A stretch of DNA of 64,000 bases from positions 372,001 through 436,000 of the forward strand of contig JBAOID010000018.1 in NCBI GenBank assembly GCA_037045435.1. The letters are read 5' to 3'. This DNA is from CBDUEF01 sp018063485 (lineage in GTDB: Bacteria; Pseudomonadota; Alphaproteobacteria; Rhodobacterales; Rhodobacteraceae). Below are positions 36,575 to 45,381 of this stretch, piece after piece. Within the stretch, counting starts at the first letter, position 1. Every line of letters begins with the position of its first letter. A program made the position numbers and the translations under genes. A model generated the notes under the pieces. That model searched no databases. It was not told the DNA's origin and was given only the letters and a program-made list of their open reading frames with translations.

Positions 36575-38813
36575 TCACGCCCCGGCAAATAGGGCAGCGG
36601 CCATTCGCGTGCCAGCATCACCCAAGGCCATGGCCTGATGCAATGTCCAATAGGGATCGGCCAGATGCGGACGGGCCAGACAGACCAGATCGGCCCGCCC
36701 CGCCAGCAAGATCTGATTGACCTGCTCGGCATCGGTGATATTGCCCACCGCCATCGTTGACAGCCCCGCCTCATTGCGGATGCGATCACTAAACGGCGTC
36801 TGAAACATCCGCCCGTAGATCGGCTCTGCCTCTGTCGAGGTCTGCCCGGCCGAGACGTCAATGATATCCGCACCTTCGCCCGCAAACATTTGCGCCACCA
36901 GCACCGCTTCGGCGGGGGTCACGCCCTCATCGCCCATCCAGTCATGCGCCGAAATCCGCACCGACATCGGCCGCGCGCCCGGCCAAACCGCGCGCATTTC
37001 GCGGAACACCTCCAGCGGATAGCGCATCCGGTTTTCCAGTGACCCGCCATAGGCATCGTCACGGATGTTTGAGATCGGTGAGATGAAGGACGACAAAAGA
37101 TACCCATGCGCTGCGTGCAATTCGATCATGTCGAACCCCGCCTCCGCCGCCATTTCCGCCGCTTTCACATGCTGGCGCAGCACCACATCCATATCGCCCC
37201 GGTCCATCGCCTTGGGCAGCCAGTTCCTGGGCGACCATTTCAGCGCACTGGCGCTCAACAGCGGCCAATTGCCCGATTTCAGCGGCGCATCCGCTTCTTC
37301 CCAGCCCAGTTGCGTCGAGCCCTTGCGCCCCGAATGACCAATCTGGCAGCAGATTTTCGCATGGGTTTCGGCATGAACAAAATCCACCAGCCGTTTCCAT
37401 CCCGCCTCATGTTTGGGCGAGTAAAGCCCCGGACAGCCCGGCGTGATCCGCCCATTTGGCGAAACGCAGGCCATCTCGGTATAAACCAGCCCGGCCCCCC
37501 CCTTGGCGCGCTCGGCGTAATGGGCGAAATGCCAGTCGCCCGGCACACCATCCACCGCCTTGTATTGCGCCATCGGCGACACCACGATCCGGTTCTCCAA
37601 CCGCATCCCGCGCAACTGGAACGGTGCAAACATCGGTGTGCGCCCCTGGTTGGCCGCCATATTGCGCGGCAAACCAATCCTCGGCCTCACGCAGCCATGC
37701 CGGATCGCGCAGCCGCAAATTCTCATGGGAAATCCGCTGGCTGCGCGTCAGCAGCGAATAGGCAAACTGCGGTGAGGGCATATCAAGATAGCGCTCGACC
37801 TCCTCAAACCATTCCAGACTGTTGCGCGCCGCCGATTGCAGCCGCAACACCTCAACCCGCCGTTCTTCCTGATAGCGCTCGAACGCGCCCTGCATCCTTG
37901 GCTCGCTATGCAGATATTCCGCCAGCGCAATGGCACTGTCAAACGCCAGCCGCGAGCCCGACCCGATCGAGAAATGCCCCGTCGCCGCCGCATCCCCCAT
38001 CAGCACCACATTCTCATGATACCATTGGCTGCAAATCACCCTTGGGAACTGCATCCACACCGCTGATCCGCGCAAATGCGCCGCATTCGACATCAGCTCC
38101 TGCCCGCCCAGATGCGCCGCAAAGATCGCGCGGCAGGTCTCGACGGTTTCTTCCTTGCTCATCGCCTCAAAGCCCCAGGCGTCCCAGGTCTCGGGCAGAC
38201 ATTCGACAATGAAGGTCGCGGTATCAGCATCAAACTGATACACATGCGCCCAAACCCAGCCATGCCTGGTTTTCTCGAAAATGAAGGTGAACGCATCGTC
38301 GAATTTGGCATGGGTGCCCAGCCAGACGAATTTGCATTTCCTCAAATCGACATCGGGCTTGAACACATCCGCATATTCGCGCCGCACCGCTGAATTGATT
38401 CCATCACAGGCAACCACCAGATCAAAATCACGCCGGTATTCCTCGGCCGATTTGAACTCGGTCTCAAAGCGCAGATCAACGCCCAATTCGCGCGCCCGTG
38501 CCTGCAAGATCACCAGCATCGCCTTGCGCCCGATGCCCGCAAACCCATGCCCACCCGACACGGTGCGCACCCCGTCATGCACCACGGCAATATCGTCCCA
38601 ATAGGCAAACTGGTCACGAATCGCCGCTGTGCTGACCGGATCATTCTTCTGCATCCGCCCCAGCGCGTCATCCGACAGCACCACGCCCCAGCCAAAGGTA
38701 TCGTTTGCGCGGTTGCGCTCCAGCACCACCACCTCATGCGCCGGATCGCGCAGCTTCATCGAGATCGCGAAATACAACCCCGCAGGACCGCCGCCCAGAC
38801 ACAGAACCTTCAT
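36575..38813 (-). CDS. 2-aminobenzoyl-CoA monooxygenase/reductase-like fusion (frameshifted)
   Basis: A natural ~750-residue fusion. Residues 1-~385 form a flavin monooxygenase (CLGGGPAGLYFAISM, GWGVVLSDDALG, VVLMGDAAATGHFSIGSGS). The rest is an Old Yellow Enzyme-type reductase (FAPFQLRGMRLENRIVVSPM, ELHAAHGYLLSSFISPISN, GRADLVCLARPHLADPYWTLH). An extra G near 37650 separates the halves as read, and another indel near 36615 alters the tail, which should end AREWPLPYLPGRDQARRL just before the SDR start. The domain order is that of ACMR, which hydroxylates and reduces 2-aminobenzoyl-CoA with NADH/oxygen; databases often call it salicylyl-CoA 5-hydroxylase/oxidoreductase. Start chosen at 38813 (MKVLCLGGG). 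First gene of its operon. Confidence 0.88.
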
Positions 38814-38860
38814 TTCGCCCTCCCTTGGTTGCACTCAGATTTGCACCGGATGAAAACTAT

Positions 38861-38876
38861 TTCAAGTTCAAAATTT
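38861..38876. promoter_or_regulatory. Candidate shared operator between divergent catabolic operons
   Basis: TTCAAGTTCAAAATTT is the exact reverse complement of the 16-base word before kynU (14899-14914). It lies in the 102-base gap between the fused monooxygenase (minus) and the enoyl-CoA hydratase (plus), in AT-rich DNA, and is placed to control both directions. It contains TTCAA twice as a direct repeat. Further TTGAATTTTTA follows at 38882. Confidence 0.5.
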
Positions 38877-38915
38877 CTCCCTTGAATTTTTATGCTCAGG
38901 GTGCAGAGTGGGGAC

Positions 38916-39674
38916 ATGGACAGCCTTGTAATCGCCGAACACACCGGATGGGTGCAACTTACCCTGAACCGCCCCGAGGCGAAAAATGCCCTGAACACGG
39001 CCACCCTTGCCGCGCTGGCGCAGGCATTGGCGCAAGCAACCCAGAACCCGGCGATCCGCGCCGCCCTGATCTGCGGGGCCGGGGGCAACTTTGCCGCCGG
39101 CGCCGATATTGCCGAGATCGAAGGCAAAACCAGCGCCGAGGCCGCCGCTGATCCGCGCAAAGCCCATTGGGCGGCGATCCGCGCCTTCCCCAAACCACTG
39201 ATCGCTGCCGTCGACGGCTTTGCTTTGGGAGGCGGGCTGGAACTCGCGCTTATGGCCGATCTGTTGGTATTGGGCCAAAGCGCCCGACTTGGCCTGCCCG
39301 AAACCAATCTCGGCCTGATCCCCGGCGCAGGCGGCACTCAACGCCTGATGGCGCAGATCGGTCGTCACCGCGCCTCGCGTCTGATCCTGACCGGCGAAAT
39401 CATCGACGCCGCCACCGCCTATGTCTGGGGTCTTGGCTCACATCTGGCGGCAGCCGATGCCCTGAACGACGCCATTCCACTGGCCGAAAAACTCGCCCTC
39501 CGCGCCCCCTTGGCCCTCACCGCCGCCAAGACAGCGCTTGTGGCAGGCGACGAATCCGCCTGCGCCTTTGCCCTTGAGCGTGCAGCGTTCGAATCGCTCT
39601 TTGATACCGCCGACAAAGCCGAAGGCCTGCGCGCCTTTCGCGACAAACGCAAACCGCAGTTCAAGGGCAAATGA
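38916..39674 (+). CDS. Enoyl-CoA hydratase
   Basis: 252 residues from the ATG at 38916. Crotonase family with LNRPEAKNALN, CGAGGNFAAGADIAEIEG, IAAVDGFALGGGLELALMADLLV and GLPETNLGLIPGAGGTQRL, in which both catalytic Glu positions of true hydratases are present. It is the first gene of the plus-strand operon that completes beta-oxidation. The stop overlaps the next start (ATGATG). Confidence 0.93.
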   Translation: MDSLVIAEHTGWVQLTLNRPEAKNALNTATLAALAQALAQATQNPAIRAALICGAGGNFAAGADIAEIEGKTSAEAAADPRKAHWAAIRAFPKPLIAAVDGFALGGGLELALMADLLVLGQSARLGLPETNLGLIPGAGGTQRLMAQIGRHRASRLILTGEIIDAATAYVWGLGSHLAAADALNDAIPLAEKLALRAPLALTAAKTALVAGDESACAFALERAAFESLFDTADKAEGLRAFRDKRKPQFKGK

Positions 39675-40777
39675 TGCAGACAATCGGCGTTATCGGGCTG
39701 GGAACCATGGGCCTTGGCATAGCGCAACTCTATGCCGCCGCTGGATTTTGCGTCATCGCGACCGATGCCCAAGCCTTGGCGCGCACCTCGGCCCGCGGCA
39801 AAATCGAAACCTCGCTGACCGCCCGTGTCGCCGCTGGAAAACTCACCGCAACCGCCCGCGATGCGACGCTTGCAAATCTCACCATCAGCGACGATCTCAC
39901 CGCCCTTGCCCGCTGCACCATGATCATCGAGGCCATCATCGAGCGGCTGGATGCCAAGCAAGCCCTCTTCGCCCAAATCCAGACCATCGCACCAGATGCC
40001 ATCCTCGCCACCAACACCTCTTCGATCCCGGTTTGCGACATCGCCAGTGCCCTTCTCCATCCCGACCGCCTGCTCGCCCTGCATTTCTTCAACCCGCCCG
40101 CCGCGATGAAGCTGGTCGAACTCGCCCCCCACGCAGGCAGTGCCCCCCAAGCCATCGAAACCGCGCGCAAGATCACCGAAACCGCCGGGAAAACCGTGAT
40201 CCAATGTCGCGACCGCCCCGGTTTCATCGTCAACCGCTGCGCGCGCCCCTATTACGGCGAAGCTCTGGCGCTGCTGGAAGAAGGCCACTCCGCCGCAGAA
40301 ATAGACGCCGCGATGCTGGCCGCTGGCTACCGCCTTGGCCCATTCGCCCTGATTGATCTGATCGGCGCCGACATCAACCTTGCCACCACCGAGGGCCTTT
40401 ATGCCGCGATGGGCAACCACCCGCGCTATTACCCGTTCCAATCGCTCAAAGCTCAGGCCGCCAGCGGGCAGCTTGGTCGCAAGACCGGTCAGGGTTTCAT
40501 ATTCCCCGCCGAAATCAGCCCCCGGCCAAACCCTGCGATCTCCACCCGTATCGAGGCCACCTTGATCAACGAAGCCGCCTTCCTGCTCGCCGAAGGCGGC
40601 ACCACGCCCGAGGGTATTGACACCGCGATGCGCCTTGGCCTCAACTTCCCGCGCGGCCCGTTTCAGGCGCTTTCACTTTACGGCAAAGCCAAAACTCTCA
40701 GCACTCTCAGTGCGTTGGAAAACAAAGCTCCACCGCATCTCAAATCCCGCTACACCCCCGCCTTGGAGTCCCTATGA
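39671..40777 (+). CDS. 3-hydroxyacyl-CoA dehydrogenase
   Basis: 368 residues. NAD-binding GVIGLGTMGLGIAQLYAAAG, then ILATNTSSIPVCDIA, HFFNPPAAMKLVELA (catalytic His), RDRPGFIVNRCARPYYGEAL and two C-terminal helical domains (GPFALIDLIGADINL, GRKTGQGF). It resembles PaaH/PaaC-type enzymes that act on 3-hydroxyadipyl-CoA-like substrates. It overlaps the hydratase and thiolase genes by four bases each. Confidence 0.93.
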   Translation: MMQTIGVIGLGTMGLGIAQLYAAAGFCVIATDAQALARTSARGKIETSLTARVAAGKLTATARDATLANLTISDDLTALARCTMIIEAIIERLDAKQALFAQIQTIAPDAILATNTSSIPVCDIASALLHPDRLLALHFFNPPAAMKLVELAPHAGSAPQAIETARKITETAGKTVIQCRDRPGFIVNRCARPYYGEALALLEEGHSAAEIDAAMLAAGYRLGPFALIDLIGADINLATTEGLYAAMGNHPRYYPFQSLKAQAASGQLGRKTGQGFIFPAEISPRPNPAISTRIEATLINEAAFLLAEGGTTPEGIDTAMRLGLNFPRGPFQALSLYGKAKTLSTLSALENKAPPHLKSRYTPALESL

Positions 40778-41928
40778 GCGATGTTTTCCTTTGCGCCTTC
40801 AAACGCACCCCCATCGGGCGCTATGGCGGCGGCCTTGTCGATGACCCGTCCAGATGATCTGGCAGCAACCGTGATCGACGGGCTGCTCGATCAGCAGGAC
40901 ATTGCGGTCGATGAAGTGATCTTCGGCTGTGCCAATCAGGCCGGTGAAGACAATCGCAACGTCGCCCGCATGGCCACCCTGCTGTCGCGTCTGGGCGAGG
41001 GCGCCCCGGCGCTCACCGTCAACCGCCTCTGCGCCAGCGGGCTTGACGCCATCATCACCGCCACCCGCACCATCCGCGACGGCGGGGCCGAGATCATCAT
41101 CGCAGGTGGTGTCGGAATCGATGTCGCGCGCGCCTTTCGTGATGCCAAAACCCGAAACCGCCTTTTCCCGCACATCGGAAATCCATGACACCACCATCGG
41201 CTGGCGCTTCATCCATCACCGCATCTCTGCCCTTTACGGCGTTGACTCCATGCCGGAAACTGCTGAAAATGTCGCGGCCGATTTTCACATCTCGCGCGCC
41301 GATCAAGACGCTTTCGCCCTGCGCAGCCAAACCCGCTATAGTGCCGCTTGGCACGCCACCGACATCCTGCCGGTCAGGCAGCATGACCACAGACGAACAC
41401 CCGCGCGCCACCACGCTGGAAAAGCTCTCCGCCCTGCAAACTCCGTTCCGCACCCCCGGCACGGTGACGGCCGGCAATGCGTCGGGCATCAATGACGGTG
41501 CGGCGGGGGTGCTGCTGGCCTCGGCGGCCGCCGTGAAACGCCACCGCCTGACGCCTCTGGCCCGCATCGGCCAAGCCGCCAGCGCCGCCGTTGCCCCACG
41601 GATCATGGGCATCGGCCCCGTCGCGGCTCTTGCCAAGCTTACCGAAAGAACCGGCCTCACGCCGCAAGATTTCGACGTGATCGAGTTGAATGAGGCCTTC
41701 GCGGCCCAGGTTCTCGCCTGCCTGCGGCAATGGCAGATCCCCGACGAAGCCGCCCATGTGAACGCCTATGGTGGCGGTATTTGCATCGGCCATCCGCTGG
41801 GGGCCTCGGGCGCGCGCATTGCCGGCACTGCCGCGCGCAGGTTAGCCGAATCCGGTGGCAAACATGCCCTCGCCACGCTTTGCGTCGGCGTGGGCCAAGG
41901 CGTCGCCCTTTCCCTTCACGCGGTGTAG
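40774..41928 (+). CDS. Thiolase, 3-oxoadipyl-CoA (PcaF/PaaJ) type, with three frameshifts
   Basis: About 384 residues when joined across indels near 40835, 41112 and 41377. Blocks in order: FKRTPIGRYGG, VIFGCANQAGEDNRNVARM, the nucleophile NRLCASGLDA, GVESMSRAPFVMPKPETAFSR, EIHDTTIGWRF, GVDSMPETAENVA, VIELNEAFAAQ, GGGICIGHPLGASGARI and the second active-site Cys in ATLCVGVGQG. These are closer to 3-oxoadipyl-CoA thiolases than to plain acetoacetyl-CoA thiolases. It would release acetyl-CoA and succinyl-CoA or an analogue. Confidence 0.88.
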
Positions 41929-41929
41929 A

Positions 41930-43056
41930 ATGTCAGAAACCTATTTCCTTTACCACTCGATCGGCATGTACCCCGGCAAGATCGCTGATCTGAGCCGCGC
42001 AATGACCGATTTTGCCGCCATCTGGGGCAAGCCTGATGACAGCCAATGGCCCCATGTTCTGGGAACCCGCGCCCGTTTCATCGACCGCTGGCGCGCAATT
42101 GTGAATGCGCCCGAAGACAGCCTCACCACGGCCGAGAACGTCACTTCGGCTTTCCACAGCCTGCTGGCCTCGCTCCCCAAAGGCCATCTGCAAGGCCGCA
42201 AGGTCTTGGTCGGGGCCGATTGCTTTCCGTCGAACCACTTCCTGCTGAACGGTCTGGCCGAGAAATACGGCTACACCCTGCACACCGTTGCGATGCGCCA
42301 GGGGGCGGCCCATGTCGAGGATGAGGATTTCCTTGACGCATGGACGCCGCAAGTGGGTCTGGCCCTGCTGACATGGGTGTCCTCGACTTCGTCGCACCGC
42401 ATTGATCTCAAACGCATGGTCGCGCATGGTCGGCGCATGGGCTCGCTGGTGGGCACCGACATCACCCAGGCCGCAGGTCTGATCCCCTATGATGTGCTGG
42501 CGCCCGAGGTCGATTTCACGGTTTCAACCTCGCTCAAATGGATGTGTGGCACCCCCGGCGCGGGTATCCTCTATGTCTCGCCGCGCCTGATCCGCCATTG
42601 CACCCCCGAATTGCGCGGCTGGTTCAGCCAGAGCAATCCCTTCAACTGGGATATATCGGCTTTTTCCTACGCACCCGATATCCGGCGGTTCGACAATGGT
42701 ACACCGGGATCCGTGGCGGCGATTTTCAGCCTGCCAGCACTGGAATGGCACGCAGGCCAGGACAAAGCCGCCTTGCTTGCGCATAATCGCCAGTTAACCG
42801 CCCGGCTGATCGACGCCGCCGACGCGCTGCATCTGCCCCTTGTCACCCCACGCGACGCGGCCAGGCGTGGCGGCTCGGTGATGCTGCGCCTTCCCGATCA
42901 CCACCCCGCGCCGAAGGTGGTGGCCGCCCTGCGCGACCAGGGGATCGCCACCGACGCGCGCGCAGCCAAACCCTGCGCCTGTCGCCCGGAGTGATGACCA
43001 CGGCCGCAGGCACCGAGGCCCTGATCGCGGCCCTTGGCAATCTGCTGCGCCCCTGA
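41930..43056 (+). CDS. Kynureninase-like class V aminotransferase (frameshift near the end)
   Basis: About 375 residues, only one base after the thiolase stop. Class V PLP fold with the Schiff-base Lys203 in STSLKWMCGTPGAGILYV, LVGTDITQAAGLIPYD (cofactor Asp) and a C-terminal NGTPGSVAAIFSLPALEW block. It resembles kynureninase but is clearly different from KynU at 14986. A two-base insertion in a GCGCGC tract near 42960 shifts the frame; corrected, it ends QTLRLSPGVMTTAAGTEALI at 43056. Position in the anthranilate operon suggests hydrolysis or lyase action on a kynurenine- or amino-acid-like intermediate. Confidence 0.75.
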
Positions 43057-43098
43057 TCTTGCGAAAGGCGCAAATCTCAGACCGCAGGAGCCTCCGGC

Positions 43099-43125
43099 GG
43101 GGATATTTTTCAGACAGATGAAATC
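43099..43125 (+). repeat. Second copy of the GATATTT...CAGATGAAAT intergenic motif
   Basis: GGGGATATTTTTCAGACAGATGAAAT follows the C/G-rich AGCCTCCGGC between two convergent operons. It shares about 20 bases with the minus-strand segment just upstream of the acyl-CoA dehydrogenase start at 34490. Likely a dispersed small repeat. Confidence 0.35.
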
Positions 43126-43137
43126 AGCCTGACGATA

Positions 43138-44715
43138 TCACCCGGCAATCGCTGCTGCCACGGCCTCATCAACCGAATAACTTGACCGCGCGAGTAATCC
43201 CTGTGCATCGGCGGCCAACAGCACATCGCGCACATGGTCATGCACCCGTGCCAGATGCAGCACGATCCCGCGTGCCGCCAGCCGCGCATCCAGCGCCAGC
43301 AACTCATCCAACGCAGAACTGTCGAGATCAAAGCTGTCCTCAAGACTGAGCACCAGCGCATGATCACCCTTGCGCACGCGCTTGCCCACCCGCTCCAGCA
43401 CCGGTCCGGCATTGCCAAAGAACAAGGGCTGTGAGGGCCGCCAGATCGTGATATGATCGGGCTGGCTGGCTCGCGGGTGACGCGTGCGGTCCACATAGGC
43501 CCGGCTTTGCGGCAAGCGGCCGAGCGGCACCACGCGCGGTGTGGACAGGCGGCGCAGAAAGGCCACCAAAGACACCACCACCGCGATCAACATGCCATTC
43601 AGAACCCCGAACGCCAACACAGCCAGCGCCGCCGCCACCGCGATGGTGAAATCCCGGCGCAATTGCCAGAACCGCATGAATGGCGCCGGATCAAGCGCCC
43701 GTGCCAAGGTGCCAATCACCACTGCCGCCAGCACCGGCGCGGGCAACAGCGCCACTTGCGGGGCCGCCAGCACCACCAATGCCGCCAGCACCAGCGCCGC
43801 CACCAGGCCGGTGGCCTTGCCCATCGCCCCTGCCGCTTGCGCAGCCACCCCGGCGGAAAAACCGGCTCCAACCGGCATTCCCTTGACCAGACCGCTGGCC
43901 AGATTGGCCAGGCCGAGTGCGGCCAACTCGCGCCCTGGCACCACCCGCTCGCCCTGAGCCAGTCCTGACACCGTGCCCCAGCTTTCGGCAAACAGGATCA
44001 GGGCCAAAGGCAGCACGTAGGGCAGCAGCCCCGACCACTTGGCAAAGCTCAGTTCCGGCAGTCCCGGCCAGATCATCTCTGGCGCAATCGCTCCCACCAT
44101 TGCCACGGAGTGCCCGGAAAAATCAAAGCCATGGCTTGCCACGATCCCCACCAGCAAGACGATGAACGCCCCCGGCACCGCGCGAAACTGCCGCATCGCG
44201 CCATACAAAACCAAAGCCACCAACGTCAGCCCCAGGCTCCACATATTCCAAGTCGCGAGCGTGAGATCGCGCAGCAGCACCCAAAGCGGGCCAGGGCTGG
44301 CGGCAACCCCCAAAGCCGCCGGCAGTTGGCGCAAGATGATCGTCACCGCAACGCCAAAGGCAAAGCCCCGCAGCACCGGGCGCGAGATCATCTGTGTCAA
44401 AGCGCCCAAGCGCAGCAGGCTTGCCGCACCAAACAGCACTGCCACCAGCAAGACCGCCGCCGACGCACTGGCCGCACGATCAGCCTCCGGAAGCGTCGCC
44501 AGCGTCGCCGCCAGGATCGCCGCCGCCGAAGACGTGGCCGACACAATCGCATACCGGCTGCCGCCCCAGATCGCATAGGTCAGACACCCCGCAATCGCCG
44601 CCACCACCGCCCGCTCGGCGGGCAGGCCGGCAATCGCGGCATAGGCCACCGCCTCGGGCAACAACAGCCCAGCCACTGACAGCCCCGCAATGAAATCGGC
44701 GCGCTGCATGATCAT
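43138..44715 (-). CDS. SulP-family anion transporter with STAS domain
   Basis: 525 residues. About eleven membrane helices with the SulP signature near the N-terminus (ADFIAGLSVAGLLLPEAVAYAAIAGLP) and later GVLNGMLIAVVVSLVAFL. The C-terminus is a STAS domain (ALVLSLEDSFDLDSSALDELL). SulP proteins carry sulfate, bicarbonate or carboxylates. Coupling by ATGA overlap to a MarR regulator inside an aromatic region makes uptake of an aromatic carboxylate such as anthranilate a reasonable guess. Confidence 0.88.
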   Translation of the reverse strand: MIMQRADFIAGLSVAGLLLPEAVAYAAIAGLPAERAVVAAIAGCLTYAIWGGSRYAIVSATSSAAAILAATLATLPEADRAASASAAVLLVAVLFGAASLLRLGALTQMISRPVLRGFAFGVAVTIILRQLPAALGVAASPGPLWVLLRDLTLATWNMWSLGLTLVALVLYGAMRQFRAVPGAFIVLLVGIVASHGFDFSGHSVAMVGAIAPEMIWPGLPELSFAKWSGLLPYVLPLALILFAESWGTVSGLAQGERVVPGRELAALGLANLASGLVKGMPVGAGFSAGVAAQAAGAMGKATGLVAALVLAALVVLAAPQVALLPAPVLAAVVIGTLARALDPAPFMRFWQLRRDFTIAVAAALAVLAFGVLNGMLIAVVVSLVAFLRRLSTPRVVPLGRLPQSRAYVDRTRHPRASQPDHITIWRPSQPLFFGNAGPVLERVGKRVRKGDHALVLSLEDSFDLDSSALDELLALDARLAARGIVLHLARVHDHVRDVLLAADAQGLLARSSYSVDEAVAAAIAG

Positions 44716-45266
44716 GCCCGCCGATGGGTGGCTGCCACCCGCGCCACCTGCTCATAGATCCCCGACAGCACATTCAACGTGCGCGAAGCCTCGGCCAGCC
44801 GCGCCGAAAACCCCGGCAACGCCGCAATTTCGGCCAGCAGCAGCCGCCGCCGCAATGCCCCAAAATCATCGGTCACCCGCTGTCCCTTTTCAGTGACCAC
44901 ATAACTCACCCCCGAGCGCCCTGCCCCCTTGCGCAGCACCAGCCCCGCCCCGATCAGCTTGCGCAGCGAATACTGGATATTGGGCACATCATCACGATTG
45001 GTCAGCCGCGCCAGATCTTTCATGCTTTTGGGCCGCTCATTCATCCGGATGATGTGCAAAAGCGCGTTTTCCGGCCCCGTTGCCGCCAGATCGCAGACCC
45101 CCGCCAGGCATTCCGATTGCCAGCGACCGAATCCCTCAAACGTCCGCATCAAGGCGAACTCCAACTCGGTGGCCTCGACTTCCGCAGCGGTTTTCGCCAG
45201 ATGCCACTGAAAATCCAACCCATCCCCGGCGCTATCATTTTGAGTTTGAACCTTTTTTTCGGCCAT
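44712..45266 (-). CDS. MarR-family regulator, second copy
   Basis: 184 residues from the ATG ending at 45266; a GTG start ending at 45293 is the alternative. Winged-helix part: KSMKDLARLTNRDDVPNIQYSLRKLIGAGLVLRKGAGRSGVSYVVTEKGQRVTDDF. It belongs to a different branch from the regulator at 35359 and has an N-terminal extension. It is coupled to the SulP gene and divergent from the flavin monooxygenase. A variant of the shared AT-rich word (ATTTTGAGTTTGAA, 45237-45250) lies in its own first codons. Confidence 0.88.
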   Translation of the reverse strand: MAEKKVQTQNDSAGDGLDFQWHLAKTAAEVEATELEFALMRTFEGFGRWQSECLAGVCDLAATGPENALLHIIRMNERPKSMKDLARLTNRDDVPNIQYSLRKLIGAGLVLRKGAGRSGVSYVVTEKGQRVTDDFGALRRRLLLAEIAALPGFSARLAEASRTLNVLSGIYEQVARVAATHRRA

Positions 45267-45311
45267 ATCGAAACCCCGTTTTTCCGGCCTCACAATCGCC
45301 GTTCAAAATCG

Positions 45312-45353
45312 TTGACGCAATGTGAATTTACGATAGAGTTTCAAGCATAAAAT
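45312..45353 (+). promoter_or_regulatory. Candidate promoter/operator for the flavin monooxygenase operon
   Basis: TTGACG (45312-45317) and TAGAGT (45334-45339) are 16 bases apart. GTTCAAAAT lies just upstream at 45301-45309, and TTTCAAGCATAAAAT at 45339-45353 matches the catabolic-operon word TTTCAAGTTCAAAAT at 12 of 15 positions. These are visual matches; binding is inferred. Confidence 0.35.
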
Positions 45354-45381
45354 AAATCCTAAATCACATAGGGAGACCACC

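Noticed and set aside
35359..36885. A single 508-residue protein joining reductase tail, SDR and MarR
   Set aside because: The join arises from indels near 36615 and 35890. Each part has its own start, ATGA overlaps and family length when corrected.
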